Shown here: positions 44,896-53,266 of the stretch, piece by piece
Layout of the letters: each line of letters starts with the position of its first letter
Position numbering within the stretch: the stretch's first letter is position 1
Source: Gammaproteobacteria bacterium UBA5109
GTDB taxonomy: Bacteria; Pseudomonadota; Gammaproteobacteria; Pseudomonadales; Pseudohongiellaceae
Length of the DNA stretch: 64,000 bases
Direction of reading: 5' to 3'
Assembly: GCA_002414385.1 (NCBI GenBank)
Contig: DHZH01000002.1
Coordinates: forward strand, 124,001 to 188,000
Notes under the pieces: generated by a model
What the model saw: the letters and a program-made list of their open reading frames with translations, nothing else
Database searches by the model: none
What the model was told of the DNA's origin: nothing
Position numbers and translations under genes: made by a program

Positions 44896-45995
44896 TGGCA
44901 AAGGATAAACACAGCAAGCGCAGTTTCAATCCAATGAGCCTGGCCTTTCTGGATGTCATGTCCTGTGGCTTTGGCGCAGTTGTGCTGATTTTCCTGATTC
45001 TCGATCATGCCACCCAGAATGACACCAATGTCACCGACCCCAACCTGGCTGCTGAAATAAACCTGCTGGAAGAACAGATTCTGGAAGGCGAAGAGGGCCT
45101 GGTCAGGGTACGAAATACCCTGTCGGATGTAGACTTTCAGGTGGTTGAGGCCCAGGGGCTGGCACGCTCCATCGAAGAGGAAATCGACACCTTCATGGAC
45201 CGCCTGCGCCAGCTTGAGGAAAACAATACTTCCGGTGAAACCGAAATCATGCGTCTGCAGCGGGAGATAGCTGCACTGGAAGCCGAAGTTGAAGAATTGC
45301 GCGAGGCCCAGGAACAGTTTACCGGCAATAACATTCGCGAATTTGTTGGTGACGGCAACCGCCAATATCTTACCGGTCTGATTCTCGGCGGTAACCGTAT
45401 TCTGGTGTTAGTGGATATCTCTACCAGCATGCTGGACGACACCATCGTGAATATTATCCGACGCCGCAATATGTCAGATGAGGCCAAACTGGCTTCCGAA
45501 AAATGGCAGAGTGTGCAGAAAACCGTGGACTGGTTAAGCACACAGTTACCGCCGCCCAGCCAGTATCAGATTTATACTTTCAGCGAAGAAGTTGACTCAC
45601 TGGTGCCCGGGACCCTGGGCCAGTGGCTGGAAGTGGCCGACCGGGAGCAGCTCGATGGTGCCGTGGAGAACCTTAACCAGACGATACCTAACGGTGGCAC
45701 CAATCTGGCCAGGCTGTTTCAGTCCGTTCAGGGCCTGTCACCACTGCCGGACAATATTTTCCTGATTACCGACGGCCTGCCAACTCAGAATAATCGCGAA
45801 CCACGCAACAACACCATTTCCGGTCGTGACCGTGAACGGCTGTTTGAAGAAGCCCTGGAATACCTGCCCAGCGGTATTCCGGTCAATGTTATTCTTGAAC
45901 CTCTGGAAGGAGACCCGACTGCCGCTTCCTATTACTGGCAACTGGCTATTGCCACGGGTGGCGCCTTCATGAGCCCTTCGGAGGACTGGCCCTAG
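44895..45995 (+). CDS. Membrane-anchored VWA protein with ExbD/TolR-like helix (1)
   Basis: A 366-residue protein: a basic cytoplasmic N-terminus, one membrane helix (about 17-37) beginning AFLDVMSCGFGA with Asp20, a coiled coil (about 52-140) and a periplasmic VWA domain (about 165-360). The VWA metal site is complete: DISTS (174-178), the Thr of GGTNLA and the Asp of ITDGLP. FLDVM matches the ExbD/TolR motif F/LIDVM/L, whose Asp carries protons. The protein thus looks like an ExbD-type rotor or stator helix fused to a ligand-binding VWA domain. A paralogue follows 13 bp later. Confidence 0.85.
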   Translation: MAKDKHSKRSFNPMSLAFLDVMSCGFGAVVLIFLILDHATQNDTNVTDPNLAAEINLLEEQILEGEEGLVRVRNTLSDVDFQVVEAQGLARSIEEEIDTFMDRLRQLEENNTSGETEIMRLQREIAALEAEVEELREAQEQFTGNNIREFVGDGNRQYLTGLILGGNRILVLVDISTSMLDDTIVNIIRRRNMSDEAKLASEKWQSVQKTVDWLSTQLPPPSQYQIYTFSEEVDSLVPGTLGQWLEVADREQLDGAVENLNQTIPNGGTNLARLFQSVQGLSPLPDNIFLITDGLPTQNNREPRNNTISGRDRERLFEEALEYLPSGIPVNVILEPLEGDPTAASYYWQLAIATGGAFMSPSEDWP

Positions 45996-46008
45996 CGCCG
46001 GGAATATT

Positions 46009-47007
46009 ATGCCTAAACGTCGCAATAATGATTCTTTCAACATCGCCTTTCTGGATGTGATGTCCTGTGGATTCGGGGCCATGATCCTGTTGCTGATGAT
46101 TACCCGGGTCACCGCGCCGATTCCGCTGGAAACCTCGGAAGTCAGCAACGAAGGCTCGGTGCTGGAGATGCAGGAGCAACTGTTCGAAATCCGTGGCGAA
46201 ACCAATATCCTCAACCGCGAGCTCAATGCCAAGCATGAGCAGCTATCAGAACATGAAGAGCGTATTGCCCGCCTGCGGCGTGAACTCAGCTCACTGGAAG
46301 ACCAGTTAAGCAACTCCACCGACCAGTCCTCGGTCAACTCCATTCTGGAAGGCCAGTTGGCACTGGCCCAGCAGGAGCTGACAGCCGAGATGGAGCGCCT
46401 GCAGGCCAATCAGCAGACCCTGCAGCTCACAGATTCCGTCGGCGGTGTCCCGGTCGACAGTGAATACATCATCTTTATTATTGATACCTCAGGCAGTATG
46501 TATAACTACAGCTGGTCGCGCCTGCTTGAAGTGGTCATCGACACCCTGGATATTTACCCCGAGGTCAAGGGCATTCAGGTGCTTAATGACATGGGTGATT
46601 ACATGTTCAACACCTTTCGTGGCGACTGGATTCCCGATACCCCGGCGCGGCGCTCGGCCATCATCCAGCGCCTGCGTACCTGGAATCCGTTCAGCAACAG
46701 CAGTCCGGTAGAGGGCATTACCTATGCCATCAATGCCTTCTATGAGCCGGACAAAAAAATCAGTATTTACGTGCTTGGAGATGACTTTTCCGGCAATTCA
46801 ATCGCCGATGTGGTGGATACCGTCGACCGGATTAACCGGGTCGGTGCCGACGGTGAGCGCCTGGTCCGCATCCACGGAATCGGGTTTCCGGTGCAATTCG
46901 CCCAACCACGCATGTTTCAGACCGGTGGCATTCGCTTTGCCGCGCTTATGCGGGAGCTGGCAAAACGCAATGGCGGGACCTTTGTCGGGCTGAATGATTT
47001 CTACTAG
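46009..47007 (+). CDS. Membrane-anchored VWA protein with ExbD/TolR-like helix (2)
   Basis: A 332-residue paralogue of the previous protein. The membrane helix (about 12-32) starts AFLDVMSCGFGAM with Asp16; a coiled coil (about 48-138) and a VWA domain (about 150-330) follow. The metal site reads DTSGS (159-163), a Thr in EGITYA and Asp in LGDDFSG. The identical 10-residue FLDVMSCGFG in both proteins and their different VWA domains suggest a heterodimer within one channel, as in ExbB5-ExbD2 assemblies; that is inference. Confidence 0.85.
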   Translation: MPKRRNNDSFNIAFLDVMSCGFGAMILLLMITRVTAPIPLETSEVSNEGSVLEMQEQLFEIRGETNILNRELNAKHEQLSEHEERIARLRRELSSLEDQLSNSTDQSSVNSILEGQLALAQQELTAEMERLQANQQTLQLTDSVGGVPVDSEYIIFIIDTSGSMYNYSWSRLLEVVIDTLDIYPEVKGIQVLNDMGDYMFNTFRGDWIPDTPARRSAIIQRLRTWNPFSNSSPVEGITYAINAFYEPDKKISIYVLGDDFSGNSIADVVDTVDRINRVGADGERLVRIHGIGFPVQFAQPRMFQTGGIRFAALMRELAKRNGGTFVGLNDFY

Positions 47008-47140
47008 AGCTTGATGTTCACAGCCCAAACTTGTAATTGAAGTATTGATGTCTGGAAAAACAAGAGTAATATTAGGGAGGATGGCTGAACCTGCAGTCAT
47101 TCTCCCGGCCTGATAATACAGGCCCTGGCAGGTAACAGAT

Positions 47141-47791
47141 ATGTTAGTGAAGATGAGCGGCCTTAAACAATTGTTTACCGGGTTCAGATTTCTGACCCCT
47201 GTCACTTTATCCATGCTGCTGGCTGGCTGCTCCGCCAGCGTTATCAATATTGAAGGCAACTACCCCTCGCCGCTGGTTAATCAGCTGCCCCTGACACTGG
47301 GTGTGATCTACGACGACAACTTCAGTAATTACAGTTTTACCGAAATTGATGAATATTCCGGCGATGACCAGTACATCATCAACAGTGGCGCCAGCCAGGT
47401 AGATCTGTTCAACACCATATTGCCTGCTGTGTTTTCCCAGGTTGTGTTTCTGGAAAGCGCAGATGACATCGCCTCCCATCCGGAACTGGACATGATCTTC
47501 CAGCCCGGTATCGAAGAATTCCAGGTTGGACTGCCACAGAAAACCCGACTCAACGTTTACGAGATCTGGGTTAAATACAACATGAGGCTGTCAGCGCCGG
47601 ACGGCAACTCCATCGCCGACTGGGTCATGACCGCCTATGGCAAGTCCCCACAGGAAACTTTCGGCTCTGTAGATGCCGGAGTTAATGAAGCTGCCGTCGA
47701 GGCGTTCCGGGATCTGGCAGCAACCTTTTCACTGGGTTTCGCCAATATCCCGGAAGTTAATGACTGGCTTAGAACCAACAATGTTTTGTGA
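47141..47791 (+). CDS. Lipoprotein of the VWA/channel locus (1)
   Basis: A 216-residue lipoprotein with lipobox LLAGC (Cys30 if the first ATG at 47141 is used; another ATG lies four codons on). The mature part is a mixed alpha/beta domain with little low complexity (INIEGNYPSPLVNQLPLTLGV at the start). Its layout is like periplasmic auxiliary lipoproteins such as YajG, but no family can be assigned. It is 133 bp after the second VWA gene, so it may have its own promoter or be read through. Confidence 0.72.
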   Translation: MLVKMSGLKQLFTGFRFLTPVTLSMLLAGCSASVINIEGNYPSPLVNQLPLTLGVIYDDNFSNYSFTEIDEYSGDDQYIINSGASQVDLFNTILPAVFSQVVFLESADDIASHPELDMIFQPGIEEFQVGLPQKTRLNVYEIWVKYNMRLSAPDGNSIADWVMTAYGKSPQETFGSVDAGVNEAAVEAFRDLAATFSLGFANIPEVNDWLRTNNVL

Positions 47792-47823
47792 TGACCGGAA
47801 GGAGTAGCTGACGGGAGATACTC

Positions 47824-48495
47824 ATGAAAATTTCCAAACTGTTATTACAAGCGCCTTTTTTTGCTTGCCTGTTTATGGTGCTGAGTGCCTGCACCACAAC
47901 CGAAATTGATGAATTCCGTCAGAGCACCACACAAATCCAGACCGATGAAAGCATCGTGATTCTCGGTCGTCGGCAGAGTAATGCCTATGAAACGGAAGGC
48001 GAGTTTGTCGAATGTGTTGCCAATGTTGTTGCCTCCGGTTCAGATGGCATCAACGTCATTCCAGAGACCCAGTTTCTGGATGAAATGTTTCCTTTTTTTG
48101 AGCCCAGAACTGCCCCCATGCGAACCGATCATCTGGCCCAGTTAATGGAGCAGGAAGTCGCGGCTCAGAAATTTGAGGATTTTGGTATTTCTTATATTGT
48201 CTGGCTGGATGGGCTGACGCAACGTTCACAGGAATCAGGTTCGATTTCCTGTGCTGTTGGTCCTGGCGGCGGAGGCTGTTTTGGGTTCGGCACCTGGGTT
48301 GATGACTCCAATTTTGAAGCAGAAATCTGGGACCTGGATAATCTTTCTACCGTTGGTGCTATCAGTGCCGATGCCAATGGTCAGTCTTACCTGCCGGCCA
48401 TCGTAATTCCGATTCCCTTACTGGCCCGGGTTGAATCCAACGCCTGCAGCGGCATGGGACAACAGCTGAAAACATTCCTGCGGGGCAATGTCTGA
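47824..48495 (+). CDS. Lipoprotein of the VWA/channel locus (2)
   Basis: A 223-residue lipoprotein with lipobox VLSAC (Cys23). The N-terminal part (SIVILGRRQSNAYETEGEFVEC) resembles the start of a nucleotide- or ligand-binding alpha/beta domain. A Gly-rich insertion with three cysteines (SCAVGPGGGGCFGFG) lies around 139-153. No family assigned. It starts 32 bp after the first lipoprotein and is probably co-transcribed with it. Confidence 0.72.
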   Translation: MKISKLLLQAPFFACLFMVLSACTTTEIDEFRQSTTQIQTDESIVILGRRQSNAYETEGEFVECVANVVASGSDGINVIPETQFLDEMFPFFEPRTAPMRTDHLAQLMEQEVAAQKFEDFGISYIVWLDGLTQRSQESGSISCAVGPGGGGCFGFGTWVDDSNFEAEIWDLDNLSTVGAISADANGQSYLPAIVIPIPLLARVESNACSGMGQQLKTFLRGNV

Positions 48496-48555
48496 GTCAG
48501 CAATAAAACCACCACTTTTAAGCCTCTATTCAGCTAAATACGTTAAGATTAAATC

Positions 48556-50016
48556 ATGAAAAGTTTAGCTGCCAGCTCCAACATGTCCTGGATTTATCCG
48601 CTCAGAAACGGCTCCCTTGCCTTGCTTGCTCTGGGCCTGCTGTCTGCCTGTGCGGTCAACCCCACCGGTGGGGTTGATTTTGTCACCATGAGTGAAAGCC
48701 GCGAAATCGAACTGGGAGCGGAACTGCACCAGCAGATGCTGCAGGAAACCCCGGTCTACCAGAACGAGCAATTGCAGGAATATGTCAATGAGGTCGGGCA
48801 GCGGCTGGCTGCTGTCTCACATCGACCGGATATTGAATATACCTTTACCGTAGTCGACAGCCCGGATATCAATGCTTTTGCCCTGCCCGGTGGTTACATT
48901 TATATCAACCGTGGCCTGATTGCCTACCTGAACTCGGAAGACGAAATGGCTGCGGTGCTGGGGCATGAGATCGGCCATGTCACTGACCGGCATTCCGTGC
49001 GCCAGCAGGCCGCCCGCCAGACCAACAGCGTGGTCGCCGGCGTGCTGGTCGTTGCCACCGGTGTTGGTTCTCTGGGTGAAACTTCATCCTTGCTGGGCGG
49101 CGCATTGCTCAGTGGCTATGGCCGTGAAATGGAACTGGCGGCCGACGGTCTTGGCGCAGAGTATCTCGCCGCCGCCGGCTATGACCCCCTGGCCATGGTG
49201 GAAGTGATCGGCGTTTTGAAAAACCACGAGGACTTTACCAAACGGACTTCATCCGGAGCCAGCAGCTATCATGGGGTTTTCGCTACTCACCCGCGGAATG
49301 ACACGCGACTGCAGGAAGTTGTCGGACGGGCAAACGAACTGGCCGCAGAGAACGAAAATGAAGTCGACCCGGATAAATTCCGCGAGATTATCAGTGGTCT
49401 TTCTATCGGTCCCAGTACACAGCTGGCAGGCAGCAATGCCCGCAACCGTTATTACCAGAGCCTGCTGAATTACACCATGGTGTTTCCGGATGGCTGGGAC
49501 TGGACTGATACGACCACGACGCTGAATGCCAACGCGCCGGATGATGCCCTGTCCCTGAATGTCAGTGTGCAACGCCTGCAACAAATGAAAGAGCCGCGCC
49601 TGTTTATCCAGGATGATATGGGTATAGAGAATCTGCAGAAAACCGAGGTCCTGAATCAGTTCGGACTACCCGGTTATACCGGAATTAATCCGCAAGATAA
49701 TTCCCGCCTGGCCGTCATTTATTACGGACCCCGTGCATTCGTATTGCGCGGTTCGGAAGTCGGCGGTGAAATCAGTGATGAAAATGATGCCATTCTGCTG
49801 GAGGCGATTCGCAGTTTCCGCCCGATTGCGCCGAACGAAAGAAATTTTGTCAATCCGCTGAGCATTCAATACGTTCGCTCAGACGGACGTACCTACGCCG
49901 AGCTCGCTGCGGATAATCCCTTCGATGAAAACGCCGAAGACCTGCTACGTTTATACAACGGCGACTACCCGCGTGGCGAACCGACTGCCGGAGAATGGAT
50001 TAAGATTGTCCGTTAA
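48556..50016 (+). CDS. M48-family metalloprotease lipoprotein
   Basis: A 486-residue protein with lipobox LLSAC (Cys32), so it is membrane-tethered in the periplasm. The protease core has HEIGH in AAVLGHEIGHVTDRHS (about 133-148), the third zinc ligand in MELAADGLGAEYL and the M48 lead-in ALPGGYIYINRGL. A C-terminal part of about 200 residues (from 290) has no known protease role. The arrangement resembles BepA/LoiP-type quality-control proteases. It closes the rightward run, 60 bp after the second lipoprotein gene. Confidence 0.92.
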   Translation: MKSLAASSNMSWIYPLRNGSLALLALGLLSACAVNPTGGVDFVTMSESREIELGAELHQQMLQETPVYQNEQLQEYVNEVGQRLAAVSHRPDIEYTFTVVDSPDINAFALPGGYIYINRGLIAYLNSEDEMAAVLGHEIGHVTDRHSVRQQAARQTNSVVAGVLVVATGVGSLGETSSLLGGALLSGYGREMELAADGLGAEYLAAAGYDPLAMVEVIGVLKNHEDFTKRTSSGASSYHGVFATHPRNDTRLQEVVGRANELAAENENEVDPDKFREIISGLSIGPSTQLAGSNARNRYYQSLLNYTMVFPDGWDWTDTTTTLNANAPDDALSLNVSVQRLQQMKEPRLFIQDDMGIENLQKTEVLNQFGLPGYTGINPQDNSRLAVIYYGPRAFVLRGSEVGGEISDENDAILLEAIRSFRPIAPNERNFVNPLSIQYVRSDGRTYAELAADNPFDENAEDLLRLYNGDYPRGEPTAGEWIKIVR

Positions 50017-50111
50017 CCGGTGTCAGAATTAAACTGATAAGCAGCTTGCTGGCTAATCATGCCGAACTGCAATTATCTTTGCTTTTACCTGTATTACTCT
50101 GACACCTTATA

Positions 50112-50666
50112 TCAAATTTCGCCTTCGCGATGAAACAGGTGGTACAGCTCGTCATAGAAGGGGTCATGTATCACACCTTCAGTCGGGCTTTCCGGCTTAA
50201 ACGCACGGTGACAGCCCAGGCAGGAGTCCAGCAGCTCATCTCCGGCTGTTCGCAGCAAGGCAAGATCCTGAATTTCTGCGGCATTCAGGGCCTTCAAGGC
50301 TGCAGTGCTCATATCTCTGGCGAAAGAGGTCCACCCCGGTGACTGTACCCAGGCTTCATCCACCTCGCCGGTGCCTCCCAGGGTCAACATCGGTCCGGCT
50401 GCTGCCAATTGAATGGCATAATATTCAACCGCCAGCCATTCCTCCTCAAGCATGCGGTCTTCCAGCGCGGCATAATCCCAGATGTAATGTGCAGAATGGT
50501 CAATCATGGTCACCATCAGCGAATTGATGCTGACCGGCATGGGGATCTCACCGGCTTCTGCTGCCTCGGCCTTTGACGCCAGCGACATGCTCAGCGCGAT
50601 AAAGCTTAATGACATGATAAGCAGACAGATTATCAGTATCGTAAAATTGCGTTTCATTACTTCCAT
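50112..50666 (-). CDS. Periplasmic c-type cytochrome, cytochrome c'-like
   Basis: A 184-residue protein with a signal peptide (cleavage near KAEAAEAG) and one heme c site CLGCH near the C-terminus (about 153-157). A C-terminal heme site on a helical protein is the mark of the cytochrome c'/c556 group, which act as electron carriers or NO-binding proteins. The start at 50666 is served by GGAGG four bases away; an ATG three codons later is also possible. It converges on the M48 protease gene. Confidence 0.82.
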   Translation of the reverse strand: MEVMKRNFTILIICLLIMSLSFIALSMSLASKAEAAEAGEIPMPVSINSLMVTMIDHSAHYIWDYAALEDRMLEEEWLAVEYYAIQLAAAGPMLTLGGTGEVDEAWVQSPGWTSFARDMSTAALKALNAAEIQDLALLRTAGDELLDSCLGCHRAFKPESPTEGVIHDPFYDELYHLFHREGEI

Positions 50667-50825
50667 GGTGCCTCCGAAAATTCTGATGGTTATAATTGCA
50701 GTATCCCAGTTCCAGCGGGCCGGCCATTGATGCAGGTCAAAGAGAAGGCTACCAGGAATTTTCGCTGAAATTTACCTCCTCACGCTTGCTGCTTATAATC
50801 AGTATGCGCAAATCGGGAGATAAGC

Positions 50826-51110
50826 ATGCATGAATGTCCACATTGCAAACGTGAAAGTATCAGTTCCCTGCAAAAGATACTGGCAATTTCACCCATCCAG
50901 GCGACCTGCACTGTCTGCCAGCAAAAATCCTATATTCATATTATCTATGGCCTGGTGGCCCTGACGGTCTGGATCGTCATGACCTGGATGCTGATTGGAC
51001 TGGCCTACTGGTTCCAGATGTCCTTTCTGCTGTTCGGCACCCTGCCGGCCCTGGTCATTGCAATTGATCGATATCTTATTCAGGCGCCTCTGCTCAAGGT
51101 ACAATACTGA
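50826..51110 (+). CDS. Small zinc-ribbon membrane protein
   Basis: A 94-residue protein with two CxxC pairs (CPHC and CTVC) forming a zinc ribbon in the N-terminal 35 residues, then two hydrophobic helices (about 41-66 and 66-86 separated by a short turn). No family name known. It ends 2 bp before ubiX and is thus probably co-transcribed with it. Confidence 0.65.
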   Translation: MHECPHCKRESISSLQKILAISPIQATCTVCQQKSYIHIIYGLVALTVWIVMTWMLIGLAYWFQMSFLLFGTLPALVIAIDRYLIQAPLLKVQY

Positions 51111-51112
51111 GC

Positions 51113-51700
51113 ATGACAGAAAATCAGGCACAACGGCTTATTGTCGGGATCAGCGGAGCATCCGGTATTGCCTATGGCATTGAAACCCTGAAGCAGCTCA
51201 GGACCGCAGGCATCGAATCACATCTGATCGTGAGCAAGGCGGCCATGCAGACCCTGAAGCAGGAGAGCTCAATGTCCTATGCTGAATTACAGGACCTGGC
51301 TGATGTGCACTATTCCAATAATGATATCGGCGCTGCCATTGCCAGTGGCAGTTTCAAAACAGCCGGCATGATAGTCGCCCCCTGTTCCATCCGCAGCATG
51401 TCGGAAATTGCCTCCGGCTTCAGTGCTTCATTGCTTAGCCGTGCTGCTGATGTGGTCCTCAAGGAGCGCCGCCGGCTGGTATTGCTGGTCAGGGAAACCC
51501 CTCTGCATGCGGGGCACCTGCAAAGCATGCTGGAACTGACCCGGATGGGTGGCATTATCATGCCGCCGGTACCGGCTTTTTACACCAAACCGCAGAGTAT
51601 TGAAGATATTGTTGCGCAAACCGTTGCGCGGGCGCTGGACCTGTTTGCCATCGAAACGGACAAATTGCAGCGCTGGGAAGGCCAGGGAACTTCTGTTTAA
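51113..51700 (+). CDS. ubiX: Flavin prenyltransferase UbiX
   Basis: UbiX attaches a dimethylallyl group to FMN, making the prenylated flavin needed by the decarboxylase UbiD in ubiquinone synthesis. At 195 residues it is of normal length. The FMN-binding start IVGISGASGIAYGIETLK, APCSIRSMSEIASGFS (about 86-101) and LVRETPLHAGHLQSMLEL (about 124-141) are standard. It ends in a bidirectional terminator shared with rpmG. Confidence 0.95.
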   Translation: MTENQAQRLIVGISGASGIAYGIETLKQLRTAGIESHLIVSKAAMQTLKQESSMSYAELQDLADVHYSNNDIGAAIASGSFKTAGMIVAPCSIRSMSEIASGFSASLLSRAADVVLKERRRLVLLVRETPLHAGHLQSMLELTRMGGIIMPPVPAFYTKPQSIEDIVAQTVARALDLFAIETDKLQRWEGQGTSV

Positions 51701-51704
51701 ACCA

Positions 51705-51730
51705 AAACACCCGCCAGAAGGCGGGTGTTT
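51705..51730. terminator. Bidirectional rho-independent terminator between ubiX and rpmG
   Basis: A perfect 11-bp stem, AAACACCCGCC with GGCGGGTGTTT around an AGAA loop, flanked by A-rich and T-rich tracts. It is placed between the convergent ubiX and rpmG genes and can stop transcription from both sides. Confidence 0.9.
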
Positions 51731-51747
51731 GTTATTCGGACTGAAAG

Positions 51748-51903
51748 CTATTTGATCTTGGCTTCAGTGTAGATCACATGCTTGCGGACAACGGGATCAT
51801 ATTTCTTGATCTCCATCTTGTCGGGCATGTTGCGTTTGTTCTTGTCAGTTGTATAAAAGTGACCTGTTTTGGCACTTGAAACTAGGCGGATTTTTTCTCT
51901 CAT
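51748..51903 (-). CDS. rpmG: 50S ribosomal protein L33
   Basis: A 51-residue protein, MREKIRLVSSAKTGHFYTTD at the start and a lysine-rich C-terminus ending EAKIK, which matches bacterial L33 of the form without the zinc-binding cysteines. L33 sits near the E site of the large ribosomal subunit. It follows rpmB by 29 bp, the standard rpmB-rpmG operon. Loss of the Cys pairs is typical of one of the two L33 types in gammaproteobacteria. Confidence 0.97.
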   Translation of the reverse strand: MREKIRLVSSAKTGHFYTTDKNKRNMPDKMEIKKYDPVVRKHVIYTEAKIK

Positions 51904-51932
51904 GGCGATAACCTTTTAATTAGCCAGCTGGC

Positions 51933-52169
51933 TTAAACTTTGATGCCTCTGGCACGAATATCGGCCAGTACGGTTTCAATTCCGCGTTTGTCGATGACGC
52001 GCATGCCCTTGCTGGACAGACGCAGTTTCACAAAACGTTTCTCTGCTTCTACCCAAAACCGGTGAGTATGCAGGTTTGGATGGAAACGCCTGCGGGTGCG
52101 ATTCTTGGCATGAGAAACATTGTTTCCAGTAACCGGTTTTTTCCCGGTAACCATGCATACTCTGGACAT
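51933..52169 (-). CDS. rpmB: 50S ribosomal protein L28
   Basis: A 78-residue protein from the ATG at 52169, MSRVCMVTGKKPVTGNNVSH, matching L28 in full length; the frame stays open further upstream but that would add a non-homologous tail. Markers are RFHPNLHTHRFW and the C-terminal KRGIETVLADIRARG. It is first in the rpmB-rpmG operon, with its promoter in the 348-bp gap before radC. Confidence 0.97.
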   Translation of the reverse strand: MSRVCMVTGKKPVTGNNVSHAKNRTRRRFHPNLHTHRFWVEAEKRFVKLRLSSKGMRVIDKRGIETVLADIRARGIKV

Positions 52170-52323
52170 TATGTTTGCCTCGTTCCTGGTTAAACAGGCT
52201 GCCTTGTGCAAAGCCCGTTGAATTCTGTCAAAAAAAGAGCTGCGTTTTATACCAGAACGGGCTGCCAAAGGCAAGAATCGCGGGCAATTGATAGTGCCTC
52301 AGTTTGAATTATACCCAGCTTAG

Positions 52324-52484
52324 TGATTGCCGGGCTTATCTTTGGTGACCGTCTGGCGACAGGGCCGGAATTGCTCCTGCAATTCTCCGCATTTCCACCA
52401 TCCCTGGCGGGCAGATGTCGCCAGCCGAGCCTGTATATGGATGTACGCTTTTTGGCGTGTCAGCAAAGATAAGCTCGGCAATAT
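52324..52484. repeat. Structured inverted-repeat element between radC and rpmB
   Basis: An outer inverted repeat of about 28 bp (TGATTGCCGGGCTTATCTTT at 52324; its partner at 52457-52484) encloses a perfect inner repeat CTGGCGACA (52353-52361)/TGTCGCCAG (52416-52424), which in turn holds a GAATTGC/GCAATTC hairpin. The nested layout is like that of the element at 3046-3317, but the end sequences differ. It fills the middle of a 348-bp gap without genes and ends about 30 bp from the radC stop. Mobile element, structured RNA or terminator are all possible. Confidence 0.6.
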
Positions 52485-52517
52485 GGTTAAAGTATCAAGC
52501 TTAGTCACTACGGGCAA

Positions 52518-53195
52518 TTAAAGCATTCCGCGCTCGGCCATGGAAACCACTTCAGCATCGCCCACCACCAGATGGTCCAGGGTACGGATATCCACCAGAG
52601 CCAGTGCTGATTTAAGCCGCCGGGTGATGCTGATATCCGCCTCACTGGGTTCAGCTATTCCGGAAGGGTGGTTATGGGCAAAAATCACCGCAGCAGCCTG
52701 ATGCTTCAGCGCATAATCCAGCACTTCCCGCGGATGGACCATGGCCCCGTCTATGGTTCCCTCAAACAGCTCCTCGTGGGCGATAACCCGGTGCTGGCTA
52801 TCCAGCAGGAGACACAAAAAGACTTCCCGGTGCCTGGCGCGGAGACGGTTTTGGACATAAGCCCGGCTCTGGGCGGCACTGGTCAGGGCATCTTCGCGTT
52901 GCAGGTTTTCCAGCATACAGCGCTGTGACAGCTCCAGCACTGCCTGGAGCTGGGTATATCTGCTTGGCCCCATGCCCGGCTCCCGGCAAAAGCACCGGGC
53001 ATCAGCCTCCAGCACTCCGCGCAGGCTGCCAAAACGCTGTAACAGCCCGCGTGCCAGGTCCAGTGCCGAAGCTCCGGGAATGCCGGTACGCAGGAAAAGC
53101 GCGAGCAGCTCCGCATCGCTCAGACTCTGCGCTCCCTTGGCCAGCAGCTTTTCCCGGGGGCGCTCCTGCTGCGGCCAGTCACTAATTGCCATCAT
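52518..53195 (-). CDS. radC: RadC-family JAB-domain protein
   Basis: A 225-residue RadC/YicR-family protein: an N-terminal helix-hairpin-helix part (residues about 15-75; LLALFLRTGIPGASAL) and a C-terminal JAB/MPN metalloprotease-like domain with HNHPSGIAEPSEADI (about 174-188). Despite the name, a DNA repair role is not established. Its place next to rpmB and coaBC is conserved in gammaproteobacteria. It reads away from coaBC with a 71-bp gap. Confidence 0.94.
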   Translation of the reverse strand: MMAISDWPQQERPREKLLAKGAQSLSDAELLALFLRTGIPGASALDLARGLLQRFGSLRGVLEADARCFCREPGMGPSRYTQLQAVLELSQRCMLENLQREDALTSAAQSRAYVQNRLRARHREVFLCLLLDSQHRVIAHEELFEGTIDGAMVHPREVLDYALKHQAAAVIFAHNHPSGIAEPSEADISITRRLKSALALVDIRTLDHLVVGDAEVVSMAERGML

Positions 53196-53266
53196 CGCCT
53201 CCTGCTGATAGGCTTCCCCAACTTTATCCTGTCAATATAGTCTGAATTCCAGATAATGCTCGCCCG

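Noticed and set aside
42809..47007. Assignment of the channel/VWA locus as a Zorya anti-phage system
   Set aside because: Zorya pairs a MotA-like ZorA with ZorB carrying an OmpA-type domain plus nuclease or helicase genes. Here there is no ZorB, ZorC, ZorD or ZorE-like gene; the partner proteins carry VWA domains.
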